Shown here: piece after piece, positions 26,846 to 33,501 of the stretch | Layout: each line of letters starts with the position of its first letter | How positions within the stretch are numbered: position 1 is the stretch's first letter | Source: Pontibacillus chungwhensis | Lineage (GTDB): Bacteria > Bacillota > Bacilli > Bacillales > BH030062 | Direction: 5' to 3' | NCBI RefSeq assembly: GCF_030166655.1 | Contig: NZ_CP126446.1 | Coordinates: forward strand, 2,108,001-2,172,000 | Length of the DNA stretch: 64,000 nucleotides | Made by a program: the position numbers and the translations under genes | The notes under the pieces: model-generated | Database searches by the model: none | What the model was told of the DNA's origin: nothing | What the model saw: the letters and a program-made list of their open reading frames with translations, nothing else

Positions 26846-27937
26846 ATGAAGCAATTATTCTTAATAGGAGCTGGACATGCCCATTTACATATAATAAATC
26901 AACTTCGTAAAGAATCCCTGGAAGATGTCGAGGTGACTCTCCTATCCCCCGCTCCCTATCAATACTATTCAGGTATGTTCTCAGGATACGCTGAGGGGTT
27001 ATATTCAGAAGAAGATATCAGCGTGTACCTCCCAGGGTTGTGTGAACAAGCTTCTGTAGAATTTAAAGAAGAGTTTGTTGTCTCTATAGATGCGAAACAA
27101 AAAATATTACTCACAGATCAAGGGAGTGTTCTATCGTATGATGTGGCGTCCTTTGACATTGGGTCCCTTACGGCAAGCACAGATTTAGAAGGAGTTAAAG
27201 AATACGCTAGACGTATTAAACCAAACTATCACTTCCCTCAAATGGTTGATGAGGTAAGGCATGCAGAGCACCTCTCAATAGTGGGTGGTGGTATTGCAGG
27301 GGTTGAACTAGCATTATCATTGCAATCGTGGAGAGAAAAACATAATAAGGGGAAAGATGTAACAATCATAAGCGGCTCGAATCGATTGCTTTCTGGTGAA
27401 ACAAAAGATATTTCACGGAAAGTGGAGCAAATAGTCGCGAGGAAAGGAATTACGATTCTTAAAGACAGTCATGTTACGAAAATGACTAAGAATCATATAT
27501 ATATGGACCAGGGAGATGCTCTCGAATACACGGATGCCCTTTGGCTAGCCGGCCCAAAAGCCCCCGGCGTATTTGAACAATCCAAACTTCCCACTGATAA
27601 TAAAGGTTATTTACAAGTAGAATCCACTCTCCAAGTAAAAAAACACCCTTCAATATTTGGAGCCGGAGACTGCATTAGCCTATCTGAGCATCCGGAACTT
27701 CCTAAAAACGGCGTTTTTGCCATTCGTCAAGCTCCAATTCTATGGGAAAACATTAAAGGTTTTTTATCTACTGGAGATGGAAGTCATTATATCCCGCAGA
27801 AAAAATGGCTTGCAATTATGTCAGTCGGCGAAAAAGAAGGATTCCTTCTTTACGGAAAATGGTCCTATAAAGGCAAATTGGCATGGAAGTTAAAAAACCG
27901 CATCGATCGAAAGTTTATGAAACAATATCAAACGTAA
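26846..27937 (+). CDS. FAD/NAD oxidoreductase of the SelD-N-terminus type
   Basis: A 363-residue two-dinucleotide-fold flavoprotein. The opening LFLIGAGHAHLHIINQL and the YYSGMFSGYAEG segment match, from memory, the family found fused to the N terminus of selenide water dikinase (TIGR03169). Here it is free-standing. The second GxGxxG is VGGGIAGVELALSL (near 147) and the FAD-closing motif is FGAGDC. It has only two cysteines and no redox pair, so it is not a canonical sulfide:quinone oxidoreductase. It diverges from the TusA-like operon and shares the operator region. The ATG at 26846 is 15 bases from AGGAGG; a five-codon ORF fills that gap. Confidence 0.82.
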   Translation: MKQLFLIGAGHAHLHIINQLRKESLEDVEVTLLSPAPYQYYSGMFSGYAEGLYSEEDISVYLPGLCEQASVEFKEEFVVSIDAKQKILLTDQGSVLSYDVASFDIGSLTASTDLEGVKEYARRIKPNYHFPQMVDEVRHAEHLSIVGGGIAGVELALSLQSWREKHNKGKDVTIISGSNRLLSGETKDISRKVEQIVARKGITILKDSHVTKMTKNHIYMDQGDALEYTDALWLAGPKAPGVFEQSKLPTDNKGYLQVESTLQVKKHPSIFGAGDCISLSEHPELPKNGVFAIRQAPILWENIKGFLSTGDGSHYIPQKKWLAIMSVGEKEGFLLYGKWSYKGKLAWKLKNRIDRKFMKQYQT

Positions 27938-27970
27938 AGAAGCGAGTCCCTCTAGGACTCGCTTCTTTTA
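27935..27970. terminator. bidirectional terminator between the flavoprotein and amidase genes
   Basis: AAGAAGCGAGTCC/GGACTCGCTTCTT stem with a five-base loop and a T-tail. Confidence 0.9.
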
Positions 27971-27983
27971 GAAGAATTCATCA

Positions 27984-28772
27984 TTATTCATATAAGTCAG
28001 TACGTCGGTCTTGAAATATAGGGATCTGGGTACGTATCCCTTCTACAATACTCATATCAAGTTCAGCTTCAAGAATCATTTCCTGGTCCCCTGCTTCAGT
28101 TATGACTTCCCCCCACGGGTTCACTATGATTGAATGACCACCAAAAGAATTCTTAGGGTCGCTACCTACGCGGTTACATGCAACAACATAACATTGATTT
28201 TCAATTGCACGGCTAATTAGGAGACTTCTCCAATGATCAATACGTGGAGTTGGCCATTGAGCTACAACAAATAAAATTTCACTCCCATTTATCGTGTGGG
28301 TCCTCATCCATTCCGGGAAGCGAATATCATAACAAATAAATCCTGAGCTAGGATAACCTTCAATATCAAAATGACTCTTATCGCTCCCGGCACTTAAATA
28401 TTTATGTTCATCCATAAGTTGGAACAAATGAGCTTTGCTATATTCTAATTGTAATTCTCCATTTTTATTAAACACATACATGGTATTTGTGGCTTTCCCT
28501 TTTTCTATCTTCGCTACAGATCCACCCACAATATTTACGCTGTACCTTTTGGCTAATTGAGAGAGAAATTGTTGGCTATTTTCACCAAGCGGGTCCGCAA
28601 TTTCATCTAATCTTGTGAGGTCATACCCTGTATTCCAAAGCTCAGGCATAACCACAACATCTATATCTTGAAGTGCTTCTGTTTGACCCATCTTCCATTC
28701 GATGTAATTCTGATTTTTAACAGGGTCACCGTATGTAATATCAATTTGAAGTATAGCGACGTGTAAATTCAC
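27984..28772 (-). CDS. carbon-nitrogen hydrolase (MtnU/omega-amidase-like)
   Basis: A 262-residue nitrilase-superfamily amidase with the Glu-Lys-Cys triad: Glu in VVMPELWNTGY, Lys in EYSKAHLF, and Cys in FICYDIRFPEW. It resembles B. subtilis MtnU (YkrU), an omega-amidase of methionine salvage that hydrolyses 2-oxo-acid amides. No other mtn gene or S-box riboswitch is near, so the pathway is inferred. GTG 28772 follows GGGAGGTCTTTAT; the ATG 23 codons upstream gives an atypical N-terminal extension and is rejected. Confidence 0.85.
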   Translation of the reverse strand: MNLHVAILQIDITYGDPVKNQNYIEWKMGQTEALQDIDVVVMPELWNTGYDLTRLDEIADPLGENSQQFLSQLAKRYSVNIVGGSVAKIEKGKATNTMYVFNKNGELQLEYSKAHLFQLMDEHKYLSAGSDKSHFDIEGYPSSGFICYDIRFPEWMRTHTINGSEILFVVAQWPTPRIDHWRSLLISRAIENQCYVVACNRVGSDPKNSFGGHSIIVNPWGEVITEAGDQEMILEAELDMSIVEGIRTQIPIFQDRRTDLYE

Positions 28773-28854
28773 ATAAAGACCTCCCGATACCATTTGTACA
28801 CACGATAGCGTATCTACCCCTTCAATTGCAAGAAAATTCATTTTATCTCATGCA

Positions 28855-28885
28855 CAAAAAAAGACCTCACGATTTGTGAGGTCCT
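28855..28885 (-). terminator. terminator of ydjO
   Basis: GACCTCAC/GTGAGGTC stem followed on the minus strand by T7. Confidence 0.9.
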
Positions 28886-28895
28886 CTATGGATCA

Positions 28896-29099
28896 TCAAT
28901 TCCATTTAGCGCTGTTATTCTCTACGACTTGTAGTTCTTTTACAGATGTCACCATTTTGCTCTTGCAAATTGGACACGTAGGGGTTTCTTCAGACTTAAA
29001 GTTATCCCTCATCCATGCATTGCAATCTTCAGAGGAGCATTCCCAAATTTTCAGGTCCTGCTTCTTGATCTCTTCTTGTTTCTTTTTACCAAATGCCAT
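28896..29099 (-). CDS. ydjO: cold-inducible protein YdjO
   Basis: A 67-residue zinc-ribbon-like protein with Cys pairs in WECSSEDCNAWMRDNF and PTCPICKSKM, the YdjO pattern. It lies 144 bp downstream of a cold-shock protein gene on the same strand; a terminator separates them. GGAGGCG precedes the ATG. Cold induction is known for the B. subtilis relative. Its molecular role is unknown, with metal or nucleic acid binding suggested by the cysteines. Confidence 0.88.
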   Translation of the reverse strand: MAFGKKKQEEIKKQDLKIWECSSEDCNAWMRDNFKSEETPTCPICKSKMVTSVKELQVVENNSAKWN

Positions 29100-29208
29100 C
29101 TACTAAACGCCTCCTTGGAAAAGACTTATATTAGAAAAACAAATGATGGTTCACTTGCTTTTCCCATACCTTCATCTTTTAGAGAACTGAAACTTAGAGA
29201 AAGTATAT

Positions 29209-29240
29209 ATAAAAAGCTACCTTTGGAGGTAGCTTTTTAA
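29209..29240 (-). terminator. terminator of the cold-shock gene
   Basis: AAAAAGCTACCT/AGGTAGCTTTTT perfect stem directly after the stop codon. Confidence 0.9.
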
Positions 29241-29243
29241 TTC

Positions 29244-29444
29244 TTATAATTTAGTTACGTTAGCCGCTTGTGGTCCACGGTTACCTTCTGTTACTTCAAA
29301 TTCAACGCTTTGGCCTTCTTCAAGAGACTTGAAGCCTTCTTCGTTGATCGCACTGAAGTGTACGAATACATCGTCTTCACCTTGTACTTCGATGAAGCCA
29401 AAACCTTTTTCTGCGTTAAACCATTTTACTGTACCTGTTTTCAT
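29244..29444 (-). CDS. csp: cold-shock protein (CspA/CspB family)
   Basis: A 66-residue single cold-shock domain with both RNA-binding motifs, KGFGFIEV (RNP1) and VFVHFSAI (RNP2), plus the N-terminal [12 protein letters not shown]. It acts as an RNA chaperone. GGAGG sits ten bases before the ATG. The transcript predicted from the sigma-A promoter at 29654-29682 has a leader of about 200 bases containing three related 14-base elements that can pair in two exclusive ways, a layout suited to temperature-sensitive translation. No other gene shares the operon. Confidence 0.95.
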   Translation of the reverse strand: MKTGTVKWFNAEKGFGFIEVQGEDDVFVHFSAINEEGFKSLEEGQSVEFEVTEGNRGPQAANVTKL

Positions 29445-29466
29445 TAGAGAAAACCTCCATTACTAA

Positions 29467-29553
29467 TTTCTAATATGTTACTTTTATTAAGTAATAAAAA
29501 ATCACATATTAGAAAAAGTACTAATGTGAATTAATACTCTTTCTAATATGTGA
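29467..29553 (-). promoter_or_regulatory. repeat-built leader of the cold-shock mRNA with alternative helices
   Basis: In transcript order, element A is TCACATATTAGAAA (29540-29553), B is its exact complement TTTCTAATATGTGA (29502-29515), and C is TAACATATTAGAAA (29467-29480). B can pair with A (14 of 14) or with C (13 of 14) but not both. C ends nine bases before the GGAGG ribosome binding site. Confidence 0.6.
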
Positions 29554-29653
29554 ATCGGAGTATCTTTCAAATCGTAACTCATTACTTATCTTATGGTTCT
29601 AATGATGTCTTTATGCATTCGAGTTATATTCTGTTGTCTTCTTCATTAATTTC

Positions 29654-29682
29654 ATGATACTCCCTTCCTCACCATAAGTCAA
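29654..29682 (-). promoter_or_regulatory. sigma-A promoter of the cold-shock gene
   Basis: On the minus strand TTGACT, a 17-base spacer and TATCAT. It predicts a leader of about 200 nucleotides, long as is usual for cold-shock genes. Confidence 0.65.
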
Positions 29683-29720
29683 GCGAATAAGTGGAACCAT
29701 TTCATTTTATTTCTTTTATA

Positions 29721-29754
29721 GCGGGAATGAGGCTTGTACCAGCATCATTCCCGC
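29721..29754 (-). terminator. hairpin after the oligopeptidase gene
   Basis: GCGGGAATGA/TCATTCCCGC perfect 10-bp stem with a 14-base loop, just after the stop codon. The following sequence is only weakly T-rich. Confidence 0.65.
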
Positions 29755-29762
29755 AAAACTTG

Positions 29763-31556
29763 CTATTCACTTAGACGTAGGAATTCCTCTACATCAGCTA
29801 CACATAATTTAATCGCATTTTCCCAGAATTCGGGCTGTTCAAGATCAACATTAAGGTGCTTCTTCGCAAGATCTTCCACCCTCATACTCCCTGTATCTTT
29901 CAATAAATCAATATATTTCTCTTCAAAATCGCTCCCTTCTTCTAAAGCCTTCGCATAAATCCCAAGGCTAAATAGGTATCCAAATGTGTAAGGGAAGTTG
30001 TAAAACGGAACACCTGTAATGTGAAAATGAAGTTTTGAGGCCCACATGTGAGGATCATACTCTCCAAGAGCGTCGCAGAAGGCTTCTTTTTGAGCTTCTT
30101 CCATTAATGTGTTCAGTCTTTCAACTGATACAAGTCCCTCTTTCCGTTCATCATAAAATCTGGTTTCAAATAAGAAGCGGGCATGAATGTTCATAAAGAA
30201 AGCAACGCTTCGATTCACTTTATCTTCTAAAAGAGAAAGTCGCTCTTGATCCGTTTCTGCATTTTTAACAGCAGCATCCGCGACAATCATCTCAGCAAAG
30301 GTGGAAGCTGTTTCAGCTACGTTCATAGCATATCGTTGATTTAAAGGGTGTACATCATCCATAACATGCTGATGGAATGCATGACCAAGTTCGTGCGCTA
30401 ACGTAGCTACGTTTGATGCTGTCCCTGAATATGTCATAAAAATACGGGTTTGTTTACTGTCAGGGAAGCTAGTACAAAATCCACCTGGACGCTTACCGCT
30501 CCGATCTTCAGCTTCGATCCATCGCTTTTCGAAGGCCATCTCTGCAAAAGAAGCCATTTTTGGACCAAATTGGTTAAATTGATCGACGATAAATTTTGCC
30601 CCTTCATCATACGTGACCGTCTTTTCATCATTCGTTATCGGAGCACCTACATCATACCAGTTTAGTTTCTCTAGGCCGAGTAAATGAGCCTTTCGTTCAA
30701 GGTACTTCACGAATGTTCCTTTATATTTCGTGATAGAAGACCACATTGTATCTAGTGTTTTTTCACTCATGCGGTTAATGTCTAGTGGTTCTTTCAGCAC
30801 ATGGTCCCAGCCCCTGTGTTTATATGTCTGCAGTCGAAAACCAGATAAGTGATTAATAGTTTCTCCAAATAGGTCTTGTTGGTCTGTCCAAGCATTTTGT
30901 AGTTTATGAAACACCGTTTGTCGGACATTACGGTCGGCTGCACTTAATTTATTGGAAGCCTGGCCCACAGACAAGTTGTGAGTTTCACCGTTTTCTTCTA
31001 CCTCAACACTCATTTTCCCTACGATGGTGTTGTACATTTGTCCCCAAGCATGATATCCATCAATACTTAAGTCGTTAATAATAGCTTCTTGTTCAAGAGG
31101 TAAATTTTCGTTAGCTCTCTTTCTCTTTTCATTCAAAACATATTCGAGACTATTTAGCTGAGATGAGGTTAATAACTCTTCCCAAACATCTTCCTGGACT
31201 TCTGCTAGCTTTTGGTCCATTTGTGTCATGGAAGTTGAGAATCGAGCCCCCAATTGGCTAACTTGAGCTCTTAGGAGGCCGGCTTTTTTATCATCAACAT
31301 TTTGTGCAGACAAACAACTAATAAAAGCGCCACTTTCTCTCATTTGTTTCGTTACGGTTTCTAGGTGTTTAATAACATCCACTAATGGCTCAACTTCTTG
31401 AGCCGTCTTAGGGCTTCTAAAGTTGTCTACCTTTGATGATAATTCATTAAGGTTTTCATTCAGAGTATGTAAGTATTGTTTGAAGGCCTCTGAATCACTC
31501 CCGCCTTCAAAAATTATATCTAAATCCCAAGTTAAGTCATAAGACGTTTTGGTCAT
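29763..31556 (-). CDS. M3-family oligoendopeptidase (PepF-like)
   Basis: A 597-residue cytoplasmic zinc peptidase. The metal site is HELGHAFHQ, with the distal Glu ligand in AETASTFAEMIV, and the N-terminal helical half is typical of M3 enzymes. It degrades short peptides of roughly 7-17 residues. ATG 31556 follows GGAGGAAAAGAA; an upstream in-frame codon would add 18 residues without a better site. B. subtilis YusX and PepF (YjbG) are the nearest remembered relatives. Monocistronic. Confidence 0.9.
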   Translation of the reverse strand: MTKTSYDLTWDLDIIFEGGSDSEAFKQYLHTLNENLNELSSKVDNFRSPKTAQEVEPLVDVIKHLETVTKQMRESGAFISCLSAQNVDDKKAGLLRAQVSQLGARFSTSMTQMDQKLAEVQEDVWEELLTSSQLNSLEYVLNEKRKRANENLPLEQEAIINDLSIDGYHAWGQMYNTIVGKMSVEVEENGETHNLSVGQASNKLSAADRNVRQTVFHKLQNAWTDQQDLFGETINHLSGFRLQTYKHRGWDHVLKEPLDINRMSEKTLDTMWSSITKYKGTFVKYLERKAHLLGLEKLNWYDVGAPITNDEKTVTYDEGAKFIVDQFNQFGPKMASFAEMAFEKRWIEAEDRSGKRPGGFCTSFPDSKQTRIFMTYSGTASNVATLAHELGHAFHQHVMDDVHPLNQRYAMNVAETASTFAEMIVADAAVKNAETDQERLSLLEDKVNRSVAFFMNIHARFLFETRFYDERKEGLVSVERLNTLMEEAQKEAFCDALGEYDPHMWASKLHFHITGVPFYNFPYTFGYLFSLGIYAKALEEGSDFEEKYIDLLKDTGSMRVEDLAKKHLNVDLEQPEFWENAIKLCVADVEEFLRLSE

Positions 31557-31679
31557 TTCTTTTCCTCCTTTATTATTTCGCAACTCTAAGTATATTAAAT
31601 TTTCAAACAACTTTCTACAATTTAATCTCTTTAATGGAATATTTCCTATTAAAGACCCCTTTCTTTTATAAGAAAAGCC

Positions 31680-31722
31680 TAAAAAAGAGAAAAACCCTTA
31701 TAAAAAGGGTTTTTCTCTTTTA
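31680..31722 (-). terminator. terminator of the DUF4397 gene
   Basis: A long A/T-rich stem (AAAGAGAAAAACCC with GGGTTTTTCTCTTT) overlapping the stop codon, followed on the minus strand by T-rich sequence. Confidence 0.85.
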
Positions 31723-32496
31723 TATAAATATGGCTTCTAAGGAAGGCTCTCCATTTGCATATCCTACAGCTACTGCGTTATAAACATTATTCCCTTCTAA
31801 TGAGACCCCGGGGATTGTTAAAACCACTTGTTTAGTGCCAGCAGGTCTTACTTCCAGATCAACTTGAGTTGGAGGTAAAGTTACGTAGTTGGTGGCTTCT
31901 TTAAAGCCAACATTCGGAAACAGAACATCCCCTCCTTTAACCGCTATATCAACTCGCGGGGCATCTGGAGACAAATGTATAAAGCGTGCTTTTGCTTGAC
32001 CCTGAACGGATGTCGTGTCATCAACGTATGGGACTAGCGTTAGTTCTTCCACATTTCCAGCAGCGGCAACTGTATAAGCTTGCCCTGGCTCTACCCTTAT
32101 ATCTTTCGTCAGTACCGCTTCAGTTTTACCGGTTGGGGTAATTTTAATACGGTAATCTCCTGCCATGACAGGAACGTATTGACTGACCTGTTTGAAAGCT
32201 ACGTTTTGCAAAAGTTTTTGTCCATTTACATATACGTCTACATTTGGCGCATTGGGTGAAGCATGTAGTACCCTTATATAAGACATCGTTTGTTGATTTG
32301 ATTGTGATTGTTGGCTTCTTTGCTCTTCAGCAGTACGGTGCATTCCTGTTAATTGGCGCATACATTCATAATGTTTCATGTAGTACATCATATGTTTATT
32401 AGGATCTATATATTTGTAGTAATTTGAAAGCAATTCATACATGGATGCATTTTGAATAAGGCTTTGTTCATACTGACTATATTGGTATGGATTCAT
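31720..32496 (-). CDS. DUF4397 repeat protein, possibly spore-associated
   Basis: A 258-residue protein. The N-terminal 70 residues are Tyr/Gln/Asn-rich (MNPYQYSQYEQSL) and followed by two DUF4397 beta-sandwich repeats, starting at IRVLHASPNAPNVDVYVNG and RFIHLSPDAPRVDIAV. No signal peptide or anchor is visible, so it is intracellular unless exported otherwise. The composition of the N terminus is reminiscent of spore-coat proteins, which is inference. AAGGGGG precedes the ATG. Monocistronic. Confidence 0.82.
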   Translation of the reverse strand: MNPYQYSQYEQSLIQNASMYELLSNYYKYIDPNKHMMYYMKHYECMRQLTGMHRTAEEQRSQQSQSNQQTMSYIRVLHASPNAPNVDVYVNGQKLLQNVAFKQVSQYVPVMAGDYRIKITPTGKTEAVLTKDIRVEPGQAYTVAAAGNVEELTLVPYVDDTTSVQGQAKARFIHLSPDAPRVDIAVKGGDVLFPNVGFKEATNYVTLPPTQVDLEVRPAGTKQVVLTIPGVSLEGNNVYNAVAVGYANGEPSLEAIFI

Positions 32497-32678
32497 ATTT
32501 AGTTTCCCCCTTGTATATCCACCTTCACTAATGCCTATGTGAAATAGTTCCCAAACATGACTTTAAATTGACATTTAAACAGTGAACAAGCCTCATTATA
32601 AGAGGATGTATTTTACAAGAGACTTTGTGGTATGATACAGTCTAACAGAATTGAATTTTCAGCAAGGGAGATGTTCTT

Positions 32679-33440
32679 TTGACATTCAAGAAAAAACTGG
32701 CCACATTGCTATCTGGCCTTGTCCTTTCCGTAGGAATCGTAGGGTGCTCTAGTAGCGACGAAGGCTCTAATGATAATGACTCTAAAGATACTGAAACGAC
32801 AGAAGAAACTCAAGATAACGAAAAGAAAGAAGAAAAAAGTTCTGAAAACAATGACAAAAAAGCTGAAGGTGACGTTGCTGCCGTTGTTAACGGGAAAGAA
32901 ATTCCAATGTCTCGCCTAAATGATTCTATTGAGCAACAGAAGCAAATGGCGAAACAACAAGGGATGGAACTTAAAGATGAGCAGTTAAATCAAATGAAAG
33001 ATTCTATTTTAACTCAGCTTATTAATTTAGAAATCGTGAAACAAGAGGCTGAAGCTTCAGATGTAAGTGTGTCTGATGAAGAAGTTCAAAAAGACCTTGA
33101 TAACCTTATCAAGCAAAATGGTGGAGAAGAGCAGTTTAACAAGCTTTTAGAACAAGAAGAAATTTCTAAAGAAGAAGTTAAAGACCAACTTCGCACGCAA
33201 ATGATGATTGACAAATTTGTTACTGAAAACACTGAAGAAGTAAAAGTAACAGACGAAGAAATCCAAAAACAATACGATAAAATAGCTGAAAGTAGCGAAG
33301 GAAGCGAACAAGAAGTTCCGGAGCTAAAAGAAGTAAAAGATCAAATTAAAAATTCTATTAAAAAACAAAAACAACGTGAACAAGAGAAAAAGCTTGTTGA
33401 TAAACTGAAAAAAGATGCTGAAATCGAAAAGAAAGTATAA
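32679..33440 (+). CDS. SurA-N-like lipoprotein chaperone without a parvulin domain
   Basis: A 253-residue exported lipoprotein. A lipobox GIVGC gives Cys23 as the lipidation site, followed by an acidic low-complexity linker (24-65) and a SurA N-terminal-type helical chaperone fold beginning VAAVVNGKEIPMSRL. The rotamase (parvulin) domain of PrsA is absent, and the C terminus is a charged helix. It probably assists folding at the membrane-wall interface. Start is TTG with AAGGGAG upstream. Monocistronic, convergent with the dynamin gene. Confidence 0.85.
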   Translation: MTFKKKLATLLSGLVLSVGIVGCSSSDEGSNDNDSKDTETTEETQDNEKKEEKSSENNDKKAEGDVAAVVNGKEIPMSRLNDSIEQQKQMAKQQGMELKDEQLNQMKDSILTQLINLEIVKQEAEASDVSVSDEEVQKDLDNLIKQNGGEEQFNKLLEQEEISKEEVKDQLRTQMMIDKFVTENTEEVKVTDEEIQKQYDKIAESSEGSEQEVPELKEVKDQIKNSIKKQKQREQEKKLVDKLKKDAEIEKKV

Positions 33441-33441
33441 T

Positions 33442-33476
33442 AAAAAAAGGCAGCCTACAATGGCTGCCTTTTTTTG
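33442..33476. terminator. terminator after the SurA-like lipoprotein gene
   Basis: AAAGGCAGCC/GGCTGCCTTT stem followed by T7. The reverse direction is also T-rich. Confidence 0.9.
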
Positions 33477-33501
33477 GTGCAATCTTTGGTATGCTACCTT
33501 A

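Noticed and set aside
26846-27937. Annotation of the flavoprotein as sulfide:quinone oxidoreductase
   Set aside because: The catalytic cysteines of that family are missing. Only two cysteines are present and they are not in redox positions.
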